Shown here one piece after another: positions 26,786-35,397 of a stretch of 64,000 nucleotides of DNA. Every line of letters begins with the position of its first letter. The stretch's first letter is position 1. The notes below the pieces were generated by a model. It was not told the DNA's origin and searched no databases. It was given only the letters and a program-made list of their open reading frames with translations. Made by a program: the position numbers and the translations under genes. Source of the DNA: Parachlamydiales bacterium (GTDB lineage: Bacteria > Chlamydiota > Chlamydiia > Chlamydiales > SM23-39); contig JAIBBX010000004.1 in assembly GCA_019694475.1 (NCBI GenBank), forward strand, positions 1-64,000, read 5' to 3'.

Positions 26786-27215
26786 ACTTCGGAAGCTTTT
26801 GCTTGAAAAGCGCAAAGCAATCCCGCAAAAAAGAAGGATTGAAGCCGCTAAGCTTGCATTAGAAAGCTTTAAAGAAGCTGGGCGGATCCTCTCCTTTTCT
26901 CCATTCGGCTCCGAAATTGATCTCACTCTCTTGAATGAACATCTAAAAGCTCAAAACCGACTTTACCTAGTTCCGTATGAATTTGAGGCATTGATCCATG
27001 TGCCGTTTTCAGAAATCGATTGCATTCTGGTGCCAGGCCTTGCCTTCGACCGGAAGCATTTCAGGCTTGGGTACGGGAAAGGTTTTTACGACCGTTTTTT
27101 AGCCACGGTTCCAGACATAATGACGATCGGCGTGGGCTTCAAAGAACAATTCTACGAAGGGATTCTCCCAATAGACACTTGGGATATCCCAGTCAAAGAA
27201 ATCAGGTTGTTCTAA
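26769..27215 (+). CDS. 5-formyltetrahydrofolate cyclo-ligase, short form
   Basis: 148 residues, below the usual 180-200. It converts 5-formyl-THF to methenyl-THF with ATP. The N-terminal RKLLLEKRKAIPQK and the signature VPGLAFDRKHFRLGYGKGFYDRF are intact; the middle of the protein is shortened. TTG at 26769 is the only sensible start: it aligns with the family N-terminus and follows AAAGGGAAAG. It overlaps the previous gene by 17 bases. Confidence 0.85.
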   Translation: MIQKSELRKLLLEKRKAIPQKRRIEAAKLALESFKEAGRILSFSPFGSEIDLTLLNEHLKAQNRLYLVPYEFEALIHVPFSEIDCILVPGLAFDRKHFRLGYGKGFYDRFLATVPDIMTIGVGFKEQFYEGILPIDTWDIPVKEIRLF

Positions 27216-27267
27216 AAGATGATAGCAAGCTCATTCAGAGTTATGCTGAAATGCTAATGCAAATACT

Positions 27268-27837
27268 CTATTGGTTAAGAACCCATTTATTAGAAACAGG
27301 AACTATTTCAAATATCTTACAACTAGGAATTTGACGGATGGGAGGGAGCCCTAAAATAAAACATAGCTCAAGAAAAACTCGGCCGTGACTTACGATGAAG
27401 GGATGATCATGATATGACTGAGCCAGAGACATTCCGTATCGCACTCTTCGGTGAAAATTTACCCTAGACTCGGCCCCATGTTGAACAATATATAGAGGAT
27501 TTTGTTCTTCTAATTTTTCGATTGCGTACATCTCTTCGCTTGGCATCCCTTCTAGGCCGCCCCAACAACGCTCCGCAAGCTCTGGAACCACATGAAAGGT
27601 TGCGCGAGGGTGCGCTTCTTGAATCGCTTTGGCTGTTTGTATCGCACGCATAAGAGAACTGGAGACGATACACGGGATGTCTAAATGTCTAGATTCTGAA
27701 ACGAGCCTTTGTGCTTCTAATATTCCCTTTTCATTGAGCGGTATATCTTGCTGTCCTTGACAGAGATGTCGACTATTCCAGTCTGTTTCTCCGTGTCGTG
27801 CAAAAAAAAAGCGTTTTTTTATTATTTCTTTCAACAT
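27268..27837 (-). CDS. Histidine phosphatase superfamily protein (phosphoglycerate mutase-like)
   Basis: 189 residues. FARHGETDWNSRHLCQGQQDIPLNEKG has the RHG motif with the catalytic His and the usual following contacts; SSSLMRAIQTA and IVSHGRVFLEL hold the second Arg and His. It is shorter than GpmA, so it is more likely a broad-specificity phosphatase of the CobC/GpmB type. The substrate is unknown. Confidence 0.85.
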   Translation of the reverse strand: MLKEIIKKRFFFARHGETDWNSRHLCQGQQDIPLNEKGILEAQRLVSESRHLDIPCIVSSSLMRAIQTAKAIQEAHPRATFHVVPELAERCWGGLEGMPSEEMYAIEKLEEQNPLYIVQHGAESRVNFHRRVRYGMSLAQSYHDHPFIVSHGRVFLELCFILGLPPIRQIPSCKIFEIVPVSNKWVLNQ

Positions 27838-27899
27838 TTTTTAAAAAACCGAGAACTATTGTACAGTATGCGATCGATTTTTTGAGGTAGATTCTTATG

Positions 27900-28301
27900 T
27901 CATTTTACTTTTTGCAATCTCGAGGCGGGTGCTTGCTTTTCGATTTTCTTCTTTGGCGAGCAGAAGTGTGAGCCGTCGCATATCGTCGCCTTCACGTAGG
28001 CGCCAGGAGAAACGTTTGTGCACATCGAAAATATCCCTTCAGAAGGACATTGCCAAATCACTGTGTAAGGGGTGATTGAAACATTTGGGGTTCCAGGCCT
28101 TTGATAACTGGTTGGCGACATGTTCGTTGTAAAATTCTTTTGCTGGCCGGGCTGCACAGAAAACTGCCCTAAAAATGTTCCGTCGGATGCTTGAATCACA
28201 GCCGTTAAAATCATCGTTGTGTCGTTATGCAAAAGAATGCTTCCATCGCTTGTTAATCCCCAAGCCATGAATGGAAGAAAAAAGAGGAAGAGCGCTTTCA
28301 T
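27900..28301 (-). CDS. Small exported hypothetical protein
   Basis: 133 residues with a signal peptide (MKALFLFFLPFMAWG). The mature part is a Ser/Thr- and Pro-containing beta-rich domain with four Cys (CPSEG, CTNVS, CDGSHFC) and a Lys-rich tail. I do not recognise a family. The cysteines could form disulfides in the periplasm. Confidence 0.55.
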   Translation of the reverse strand: MKALFLFFLPFMAWGLTSDGSILLHNDTTMILTAVIQASDGTFLGQFSVQPGQQKNFTTNMSPTSYQRPGTPNVSITPYTVIWQCPSEGIFSMCTNVSPGAYVKATICDGSHFCSPKKKIEKQAPASRLQKVK

Positions 28302-28408
28302 GCTTTACACATACTCCTGCTAGATATATTGTGCAAGTCTATCAATGTGGAAGGGCTTAAAAATTTTCAATTGACTCGAATATTTTGACTCTTGCAAAAG
28401 GAGGGTCA

Positions 28409-28966
28409 ATGGAACAGTCAATTAGCATCATCGGAAAACGTTCTCCCGAATTTGTTGTCGATGCAATTATCAATGGTCGGATCGAGCGGATTAACTCTCT
28501 CGATTTTTACGGAAAATATCTCCTTCTTTTCTTTTATCAATCAGATTTCAGTTTGATATGCCCAACCGAAATGCTCGCGCTCCAAGACGAACTGAATGAA
28601 TTCAAAAAAAGAAACGTCGATGTGGTCTCCGTTTCAGTAGACTCCCTCCAATCTCATATGGCTTGGCTGAATGTCCCTAGAAGCCAGGGAGGGATCGAAG
28701 GGATCACTTATCCGATGATTTCAGATATCCACAAAGATCTTTCTAGGGCTTTCTGCGTATTGGACGAAACAAATGGGTGCTCGCTCAGGGGTGCATTCAT
28801 TGTCGATAACAGAGGAATTGTTCAGTATGCCGCCGTCCACAATTTCTCAATTGGGAGAAACATCAAAGAATTACTCAGAGTGGTTGATGCCGTTCAGTTC
28901 ACCCAAAAGCATGGCGAACTTTGCCCAGTTGACTGGAAACCGGGCGAAAAACCAATTCATTTATAA
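28409..28966 (+). CDS. 2-Cys peroxiredoxin (AhpC/Prx1 type), first of two
   Basis: 185 residues. Peroxidatic C51 (DFSLICPTE) and resolving C172 (GELCPVDWKPGE) are in place. It reduces H2O2 and organic peroxides in the cytoplasm. The frame is open from 28385, but AGGAGGG immediately precedes the ATG at 28409, which fixes the start. The stop is six bases before the channel-like gene, and a second peroxiredoxin follows that, so the three form one unit. Confidence 0.9.
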   Translation: MEQSISIIGKRSPEFVVDAIINGRIERINSLDFYGKYLLLFFYQSDFSLICPTEMLALQDELNEFKKRNVDVVSVSVDSLQSHMAWLNVPRSQGGIEGITYPMISDIHKDLSRAFCVLDETNGCSLRGAFIVDNRGIVQYAAVHNFSIGRNIKELLRVVDAVQFTQKHGELCPVDWKPGEKPIHL

Positions 28967-28971
28967 GGATT

Positions 28972-30084
28972 ATGGACTTAACTGACATCTATTTTCGAAA
29001 GAAAAGAAAGCAGCTAGAGCGTCTCACAGATCATACAGTCCTATATTTCGCCCTATTCATCTCCATATCGATAACCATAATCGTCTTTCTATTCGCAGCC
29101 TACAAAGGGAAAATCCTGGACCCAGAAATGCCGATCACACCCATTCCTGAATCTCAGGTGATATCTATGTCGGATATGACGGTGGATACAGGAATCTTAG
29201 TGCACGATTTTTCAGAATTCAATATGTTGAAAAATCACTTCATCGCTCAAGCAACTGTCTGGTTTTACTTCAATCCCGCAACTGTCGACAAATCGATCAT
29301 CGATAAATTTAGTTTCGAAAAAGGTGTGATCCTATCTAAAACAGAACCTCGCGAAATAAAATATGGCGACAAACTACTCGTCCTCTATGAGATTGAACTG
29401 CAATGCCAGGGATTCTTTGACTATAGCCATTTCCCTTTAGATCAGCATCGGCTCGACTTCATCCTGATTAACCCGGCCGCCGATCCAAACAAACTCCTTT
29501 ACGTAACAAGCCCTGATTCGATTGAACTTGCAAAAGGTGCCTTTACTGAAGGATGGCGGAACATTGGAAAATCAACAAAATATGGGTATATTCAAGACAC
29601 TTTCGACCCTCCCAAAGAAAAATTACCCGTATCCTATGAAAGGACGATTTTTTCATTTGCCTTCGAACACAGCTCGTTGAAGGAGGGGATCATCATCTTT
29701 ATGCCGCTCATTCTCATGTTTATGATCGGCCTCCTCTCTCTTCTGCTCGACATGGTCTTTGAATCCAGAGAGATCATTGAACTTGCCGTCGGAAGCACCC
29801 TTGCGCTCGTGTTTTTTTCGAACTATATCCGGACCTTTACGCCAGTTACAGGAACATTTAGTCTGGTCGATGCGTTTTATGTACTTCTTATGGCATTTAT
29901 GAGCGGAATATTCTTAATTCAGATTTTTGCCCTACAACACTACCGAAAAAAACAAAAGACCACCCAGTTAACAGAAGTACTTGAATACACGCTCTCCTAT
30001 CTCACGATATTTAGGAGTGTATTTTTCTTAATTATCTTGCTCGCTTTCAATTTCCTATTCTTTTACATATTGATTTTGAGATAG
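28972..30084 (+). CDS. Pentameric ligand-gated-channel-like membrane protein
   Basis: 370 residues. One N-terminal membrane segment (~22-44) precedes an extracytoplasmic domain (~50-238), then four membrane segments (~239-261, 268-288, 299-321, 347-368). The domain ends with a Cys-loop-like motif without the disulfide, FFDYSHFPLDQHRLDF, matching the pLGIC pattern F-P-x-D-x-Q. M1 has the family's Pro (P245). The extra N-terminal helix in place of a cleavable signal is unusual. Homology to pLGICs is inferred from these features; function as an ion channel and its ligand are unknown. The gene lies six bases from one peroxiredoxin gene and seven from the next. Confidence 0.65.
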   Translation: MDLTDIYFRKKRKQLERLTDHTVLYFALFISISITIIVFLFAAYKGKILDPEMPITPIPESQVISMSDMTVDTGILVHDFSEFNMLKNHFIAQATVWFYFNPATVDKSIIDKFSFEKGVILSKTEPREIKYGDKLLVLYEIELQCQGFFDYSHFPLDQHRLDFILINPAADPNKLLYVTSPDSIELAKGAFTEGWRNIGKSTKYGYIQDTFDPPKEKLPVSYERTIFSFAFEHSSLKEGIIIFMPLILMFMIGLLSLLLDMVFESREIIELAVGSTLALVFFSNYIRTFTPVTGTFSLVDAFYVLLMAFMSGIFLIQIFALQHYRKKQKTTQLTEVLEYTLSYLTIFRSVFFLIILLAFNFLFFYILILR

Positions 30085-30090
30085 GTTCAG

Positions 30091-30636
30091 ATGATTATAG
30101 TCGGTAAAGAGTGTCCGCAATTTCAGGCGCATGGGTTGTTAAATAACCAGCCGATAACGATTACTCAAGACTCTCTGAAAGGGCGCTACACTTTGCTATT
30201 TTTCTACCCTCTAGATTTTAGCGCAGTATGCCCAACTGAACTGCGAGCGCTGCAAAAAATTCTCGATGAATTTTCGAAGCGCAAAGTGGATGTCATCACC
30301 ATATCGTGCGATTCGATTTATATACACGCCGCTTTCGCCGCAACCCTTCGTTCAGAGGGGAAGGGTGTCCCTTTCACCATGATTTCCGACCAATCTCAAC
30401 AATTATCCAAATTATTTGGCGTGTTTGATCAGGCAAATGGAGTATCTCTCCGAGGGACCTTTATCATAGATGAAAATCTCATCATCCAATACGGCCAAGC
30501 AAATAATTTAGCCTTTGGGAGAAGTATGGAGGAGATCGTGCGCGTGATTGATGCAATCCAATTTTCAGCCACGCACGATACCCTTTGCCCTGTCAATTGG
30601 AAACCAGGCGAAACAGGGATCAAAAAACCGGTTTAA
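30091..30636 (+). CDS. 2-Cys peroxiredoxin (AhpC/Prx1 type), second of two
   Basis: 181 residues. Peroxidatic C47 (DFSAVCPTE) and resolving C167 (DTLCPVNWKPGE) are visible. It is a diverged paralogue of the protein at 28409. It starts seven bases after the channel-like gene. The pair could have different peroxide substrates or act in opposite redox states; that is not decidable here. Confidence 0.9.
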   Translation: MIIVGKECPQFQAHGLLNNQPITITQDSLKGRYTLLFFYPLDFSAVCPTELRALQKILDEFSKRKVDVITISCDSIYIHAAFAATLRSEGKGVPFTMISDQSQQLSKLFGVFDQANGVSLRGTFIIDENLIIQYGQANNLAFGRSMEEIVRVIDAIQFSATHDTLCPVNWKPGETGIKKPV

Positions 30637-30649
30637 TACCCTAGAATAC

Positions 30650-30678
30650 TTTACACATACTACCGGCAGTTATATTCT
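30650..30678 (+). promoter_or_regulatory. Promoter very close to the glycosyltransferase ATG
   Basis: TTTACA (30650-30655) and TATTCT (30673-30678) are spaced by 17 bases. The -10 ends six bases before the ATG at 30685, so any transcript would be leaderless. Confidence 0.45.
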
Positions 30679-30684
30679 GCATGT

Positions 30685-31344
30685 ATGTGGGTACTTCCAA
30701 CTTATGACCGCCCTGAACGGGCCCAGCAAACACTCGACAGCATTGAAAAAGCCGGATGCAACACTCCAGGGCTTGTCTATATCGACGGATCCCAAAATCC
30801 CTGTTACGACAACTTGCGTCTGCCATGCGGCTGGTCTGTTCTGAGAGGCGAAGTCAACCGAGGCGTTTGCTCCGCATTGAACACGGTGTTTGCCCGTTAT
30901 CCGAATTGTTCGTGGTATGGATTTATTTCCGATGACAGCATGATTCGCACTCCGTGTTGGGATACTTTGCTCCTTTCCAAAGCAGATAATTACACCATAG
31001 TCCATTCCGCCGACGGTTGGCGGACAGACCATAGGATTCATGGAGCTGTTATTTTTGGCGGAGAGCTGCTCCGCGCTCTTGGATGGTGGGTTCCAACAGG
31101 GCTAATCCATTCATTCTGCGATGATGTTTGGGAAAGCATCGCCGATGCCATCGATGGCCGCCGCTATGTTCCTGAAGTGATGGTCGAACATTGCCATTTC
31201 GGAAATGGAAAAACAGCTGTGGACCGCAGTTATTTGAAAGCTTATGCCTCTTTTGATGAAGACAAGGCAGCTTTTTTGAAATGGAAAAAAGAAGATTTTG
31301 AACTCGCGCTGAAACGAATTGCCAAAAGAAGGGGCGGCTCATGA
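30685..31344 (+). CDS. Glycosyltransferase-like protein (GT-A)
   Basis: 219 residues. WVLPTYDRPERAQQTLDSI is a GT-A N-terminus, EVNRGVCSALNTVF and FISDDSMIRTPCWD provide the nucleotide/metal site (DD). There is no membrane segment. A variable specificity of this type is often seen in surface glycan enzymes. The N-terminus is complete at 30685, which supports the start. Four-base overlap (ATGA) with the aminotransferase implies coupling. Confidence 0.65.
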   Translation: MWVLPTYDRPERAQQTLDSIEKAGCNTPGLVYIDGSQNPCYDNLRLPCGWSVLRGEVNRGVCSALNTVFARYPNCSWYGFISDDSMIRTPCWDTLLLSKADNYTIVHSADGWRTDHRIHGAVIFGGELLRALGWWVPTGLIHSFCDDVWESIADAIDGRRYVPEVMVEHCHFGNGKTAVDRSYLKAYASFDEDKAAFLKWKKEDFELALKRIAKRRGGS

Positions 31345-32450
31345 ATGAGCTAAGAAAATTACTTCCTGGCATTCAAAAAATCCACTATTTTAACTATGCC
31401 AAAATGGGCCCTTTGCTCACTCCAACGGCAAAAAAAATGCAGGAACTTGTTGAAGAAGGAAGATCGCCTTTTGAACTTCATGATGACCAATGGATCGAAA
31501 ATCTGAAGCAAAGCCGCAAAATCATTGCGGAACTGATTGGCGCCTCTAGCGAAGAAATCGCCTTCACTGAAAGCACATCGAGCGGACTATCGCTCATTGC
31601 TGGAAGCATCCGATGGAAAGAAGGGAACCGCATCCTCTATCCGGCAGACGAATATCCCTCGAATCGTTATGTATGGGACAACTTGGAAGAAAAAGGAGTC
31701 ATTACAGAAGGGATCACCCCCGAAAATGGCGTTTCATTTTCTCACCAATTGGAGTCGATGGATCTATCCAATGTGCGCTTGATTGCCGTTTCAGCCGTAT
31801 CTTTTTGGGATGGCAGGCGGCATGATCTCGAAAGGATTGGAGCTCTCTGCAGAAAGAAAAAAATCCTCTTTTCTGTCGATGCCATTCAAGCCGCCGGCGT
31901 CATTCCCATCGATGTAAAAACTTGGGATTGCGATTTTCTCGCATCTGGCGGACAAAAGTGGTTATTCGGGCCTATCGGAACAGGGTTTGTATATTTCCGT
32001 AAAGAAATCATTCCAGATCTCTACGTCCCTAGAATCGGATGGGGCAGCTATCAGCCTCTAAAACATGCCCTCACTGAAGAGTTTGAATTTGCAGAAGGGG
32101 CGAAACGTTTTGAAACAGGTGTTGGAGATATCATAGGGTTTATAGGTCTTGGCACTTCAATCGAATCTATGAAAGAGATCGGATGGAAAAAAATCCATTC
32201 ACGAATCGCGTCTCTCGTTGAGATGACGCAAAAGCAATTGTCCAATATCGACTTGACTCCAATTGCAAAAGGGCCTCAATCGGGAATCATCGTTTTCGAG
32301 CATCCTGAAGCTGAAAAGATTCATGAAGCGCTTGAAGCGAAGCATATTTATACAACGGTGCGCGCTAAACGAATCCGCATTTCGATCCATGCGTCGTCTA
32401 GCGAAGAGGAGCTTACGCTCCTCATCGAATCACTGCGCCGCCTTCTCTGA
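31341..32450 (+). CDS. Class V PLP aminotransferase (NifS/SufS-like fold)
   Basis: 369 residues. The PLP-binding lysine is K206 (GGQKWLFGPIGTGF), and D180 (FSVDAIQAAG) contacts the pyridine nitrogen. In cysteine desulfurases a mobile Cys near the C-terminus carries sulfur; here the region reads RAKRIRISIHASSSEEEL with no Cys, so a desulfurase role is doubtful. It may be an aminotransferase or lyase. It overlaps the previous gene by four bases and the convergent oppA by 21. Confidence 0.85.
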   Translation: MNELRKLLPGIQKIHYFNYAKMGPLLTPTAKKMQELVEEGRSPFELHDDQWIENLKQSRKIIAELIGASSEEIAFTESTSSGLSLIAGSIRWKEGNRILYPADEYPSNRYVWDNLEEKGVITEGITPENGVSFSHQLESMDLSNVRLIAVSAVSFWDGRRHDLERIGALCRKKKILFSVDAIQAAGVIPIDVKTWDCDFLASGGQKWLFGPIGTGFVYFRKEIIPDLYVPRIGWGSYQPLKHALTEEFEFAEGAKRFETGVGDIIGFIGLGTSIESMKEIGWKKIHSRIASLVEMTQKQLSNIDLTPIAKGPQSGIIVFEHPEAEKIHEALEAKHIYTTVRAKRIRISIHASSSEEELTLLIESLRRLL

Positions 32451-34031
32451 AAAATGAGCCCAGCGAAAGTCGATTTTACCAAGCGGGGAAAGAGCCACTT
32501 CTTCCAGATCGGGCCGTTTTAAATAATTCAAAGCAAAGTGAAAGACAGGAATGATCGGCATTTGGTCCATAAGAACTTGTTCAGCTTCTCTCAAGATGCC
32601 AGTCCGCTCTTTCATATCCTTGCAAAGCTCCGACTGATTCAATAAATCGACGAATTTGCTGCTTTCCCAGTTGGTATTATTCGTGCTCTTGTCTTTATAT
32701 TTGAACACCTCTAAAAAGTTGATCGGATCGCTGAAATCAGCAGTCCAAGATCCGGCAGCGAGCTGGAATTCTTTGTTCGAAACTCTTTGGAAATAAGTTT
32801 TAGGCTCAACGGCCTCGAGCTCAACCTTGATCCCTAGATTCTTCTCCCATTGCTTTTGTATGGCTTGAGCAATGATCGTATTCCTTTCAGAGCTTGCGAA
32901 ACTGACACGAATGGGTTCAAGCTTGTCCAAGGTAAGATCGAGCGTAAGCAAAGCATCCATAAGAAGCGACTGAGCTTGCGCCGCATCGTCTTTAAAATAC
33001 CCTTTTTCAGACAATCCCAACTCAGGCGGAACTAGTCCCTTAGCAGGAATTTGACCTCCTTGAAGCACATTTTCTGTAATGCCAGGACGGTCGATTGCAA
33101 GAGCTAAAGCTTTACGGAAGGAGGCAGAACTGAGAGGATTTTTTTTCCCTTGAATCTGGTCCGTTGTATTCACGCGGAAGAAATAAGTAGCGGAAAAGGG
33201 GTTGATGCAAAGTTCATTTTTCGATTTTAAAGAACGAATCGAGTCGACAGGAATCGTCGACAATGGAGATCCCGCCCAATCGAGATTTCCTTCTTCGAAC
33301 ATTTGAATTTCGGTATCGTTGCCCATCATGACAAGCTCAAGCTTAGAAAGCTGGACTTCATCTACCTGCCAATACCGATTATTTTTGATCGCGATGACAT
33401 GATCTCCGTGGGCCCATTCTTTGAGTTTGAAAGGACCGTTGCAGATAAATGTGTCCGTCTGAAAGGCCCAATTTGGATCCTTAATCGCGATTTTTTGGGA
33501 AACAGGCAAAAAGGTAGGTAAAGTAAGAAGCTGGAGAAAATAGGGGATCGGATGTTCGAGTTCAACAACAAGGGTTTGAGCATCCGGCGTCAATATACCT
33601 ACTTGAGCCACGCTGATCTCGCCCTGCTTGGCTTTTCTCGCGTTTTTGATGCCATAGAGCTGATATGCCATATCAGTGGGGAATTGAGGATCTAAAATAG
33701 TGCGCCAGCATTCAGCAAAATCAAATGAAGTCACTGGATCTCCATTCGACCAAAATGACTTGCGTAAATGGAATCTGTACTGCAGCCCGTCGCTGGATAC
33801 TTCAATGTTTTCAGCTAGAGCCATTTCAGGTTGTCCGTTTTTGGAAGTGCGCATAAGCCCCTCAAAAAACATGTTCACTAAAGTAATAGAGGTTAAATCA
33901 CGCGCCTTTCTAGGATCCAAACATTGAGGGTCAGACCCAATATTAACCCGAACCACCTGATCCATAGATGGCGGGTTTGAAGTTTGGCAACCGGCAAGAA
34001 ATAATACGCAGATTAGAAATAACCTGAACAT
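32430..34031 (-). CDS. oppA: Oligopeptide ABC transporter substrate-binding lipoprotein (OppA-like)
   Basis: 533 residues. Leader MFRLFLICVLFLAGCQ with a lipobox, then a family 5 solute-binding domain (PQCLDPRKARDLTSITLVNMFFEGL; FHLRKSFWSNGDPVTSFDFAECWR; LALAIDRPGITENV). It binds peptides for an Opp permease, none of which is encoded here. The frame is open to 34052, but AAGAAGGTG lies just before the ATG at 34031. Confidence 0.9.
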   Translation of the reverse strand: MFRLFLICVLFLAGCQTSNPPSMDQVVRVNIGSDPQCLDPRKARDLTSITLVNMFFEGLMRTSKNGQPEMALAENIEVSSDGLQYRFHLRKSFWSNGDPVTSFDFAECWRTILDPQFPTDMAYQLYGIKNARKAKQGEISVAQVGILTPDAQTLVVELEHPIPYFLQLLTLPTFLPVSQKIAIKDPNWAFQTDTFICNGPFKLKEWAHGDHVIAIKNNRYWQVDEVQLSKLELVMMGNDTEIQMFEEGNLDWAGSPLSTIPVDSIRSLKSKNELCINPFSATYFFRVNTTDQIQGKKNPLSSASFRKALALAIDRPGITENVLQGGQIPAKGLVPPELGLSEKGYFKDDAAQAQSLLMDALLTLDLTLDKLEPIRVSFASSERNTIIAQAIQKQWEKNLGIKVELEAVEPKTYFQRVSNKEFQLAAGSWTADFSDPINFLEVFKYKDKSTNNTNWESSKFVDLLNQSELCKDMKERTGILREAEQVLMDQMPIIPVFHFALNYLKRPDLEEVALSPLGKIDFRWAHFSEKAAQ

Positions 34032-34170
34032 GAACACCTTCTTAAAAAACATTTAGGGAAAACTTATCACAGATCTGGCTATTGCCAAAAGAAAATATCG
34101 TAAGCAATTCACTTTTAACCTCTTTCACAAATGAGTTGATTCACAATTCAATTGGTTTTAAAGGGAAGGT

Positions 34171-34374
34171 ATGATGCAAGAACATCCATTCTTCTCTAAG
34201 CCGCAGATTTATTTCGGCAAGCCGGAAGGTGACGATGAAGAAGAGATGATTGACGATCTCTGGGGCCTTTCCTTAAGTGCCATAAAACCAAAATCTTCTC
34301 ATGAAAAAATTGGTCTTATCTTCTTTTGGACTGAAGAGCCGCCTGCAGATGAGTCGGCTTATATGCAAGAATGA
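34171..34374 (+). CDS. Small acidic hypothetical protein
   Basis: 67 residues, strongly acidic (GDDEEEMIDD), with no known domain. AAGGGAAGG is placed just before the ATG. The 3' end overlaps a convergent gene by 16 bases. It could be a real small gene or a chance ORF. Confidence 0.4.
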   Translation: MMQEHPFFSKPQIYFGKPEGDDEEEMIDDLWGLSLSAIKPKSSHEKIGLIFFWTEEPPADESAYMQE

Positions 34375-35141
34375 ACACGGCTCCTTCGGCAAAAAGATCT
34401 AACGACGTCACATACTGATTTGCACAAGCCTTTGGGAGGCGAAACTATAGTTCTTAAAACTCCATCAAAAGCATCTTGAACCTTGCAATCAAAAAGGAGG
34501 CGGGTCCAGTTGTTGGCATAAAAGAAATCGGCTCTGATCTTTTCGCGCTCTTGAATCAATTCCTCAAACTGCTTGAAAGCCTCAACAGACAAATCTGCGC
34601 ACGACTTGAAGAGCTCAGCCCTTCTTAAATTACCTCTGTTAAGAACTGTTTGTATTCGAACGGCATATAGTTCTCTTGATTCTCGAATTTTCTGTAGCTT
34701 CGCGCCAGCATAGCTATTATCAAGCAGCAAGCGATCTCTCGCTGCTTTTTGTTCTACCTTATCGCCGATCCCGTTTTGAATTCTCTGCTGAAGCCTTTTC
34801 GCTTGTTCTCCTCTTTCGTCCATCTCTTTTTCTAGGTTTTCAATGTCACGATCAAAAAGAGGAATGACCGTTTTAAAGCGAAAATACTCTGTTCGGTCTG
34901 TCAGGATATCGTACATTTTTCTTCTAACCGATTCAGAAAACGTTCTTATGTATCCTAAACTCTCAGAATATGTTCTTTGCGCTTTTAACAGGGCTTTTTC
35001 AAATTGCGAAAAGGAAACAGCTCCCTCTTGCATCGACATGCGCAAAAAGCGGAGAGCGCAATCAGGGCAATACCGATAAAGTTTGCATGCATTCGCAAGC
35101 ACGCAGATATTTCTTCCGATTTGGCTTTCTAATTGATTCAT
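34359..35141 (-). CDS. Hypothetical coiled-coil protein
   Basis: 260 residues. The centre (about 100-200) is heptad-rich (NLEKEMDERGEQAKRLQQRIQ) and helical. Cys-pairs occur at both ends (CKLYRYCPDC; CKSVCDVVRSFC). No signal peptide or membrane helix is seen. The start ATG has only a weak ribosome site. The gene is transcribed away from the porin downstream. The role is unknown. Confidence 0.5.
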   Translation of the reverse strand: MNQLESQIGRNICVLANACKLYRYCPDCALRFLRMSMQEGAVSFSQFEKALLKAQRTYSESLGYIRTFSESVRRKMYDILTDRTEYFRFKTVIPLFDRDIENLEKEMDERGEQAKRLQQRIQNGIGDKVEQKAARDRLLLDNSYAGAKLQKIRESRELYAVRIQTVLNRGNLRRAELFKSCADLSVEAFKQFEELIQEREKIRADFFYANNWTRLLFDCKVQDAFDGVLRTIVSPPKGLCKSVCDVVRSFCRRSRVHSCI

Positions 35142-35397
35142 TTTTTTCTTTGAGGCGAAAAGGATACAAAAAAATCATACTATCGTCAATGCGAAAGACT
35201 CCGATTCGTTACGATGGAAGAGAAATCTATTTCACTTGATTTAATTTTCAAATTGAGTTTAAGATCTGCATTGTATTTTTGAATCGCTGCTGACAATCTG
35301 CATGATTTGGAGATACTGACGTCTAGGAACGAATCGCAGACAGTCTTAGCGAAAAAAATAAAAACAAACTATTTTCGTCCAAAATGGAGAGCAAAAA

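Noticed and set aside
31341..32450. Cysteine desulfurase (SufS/IscS) label
   Set aside because: The fold fits but the C-terminal active-site Cys is missing, so only the class V aminotransferase fold is claimed.
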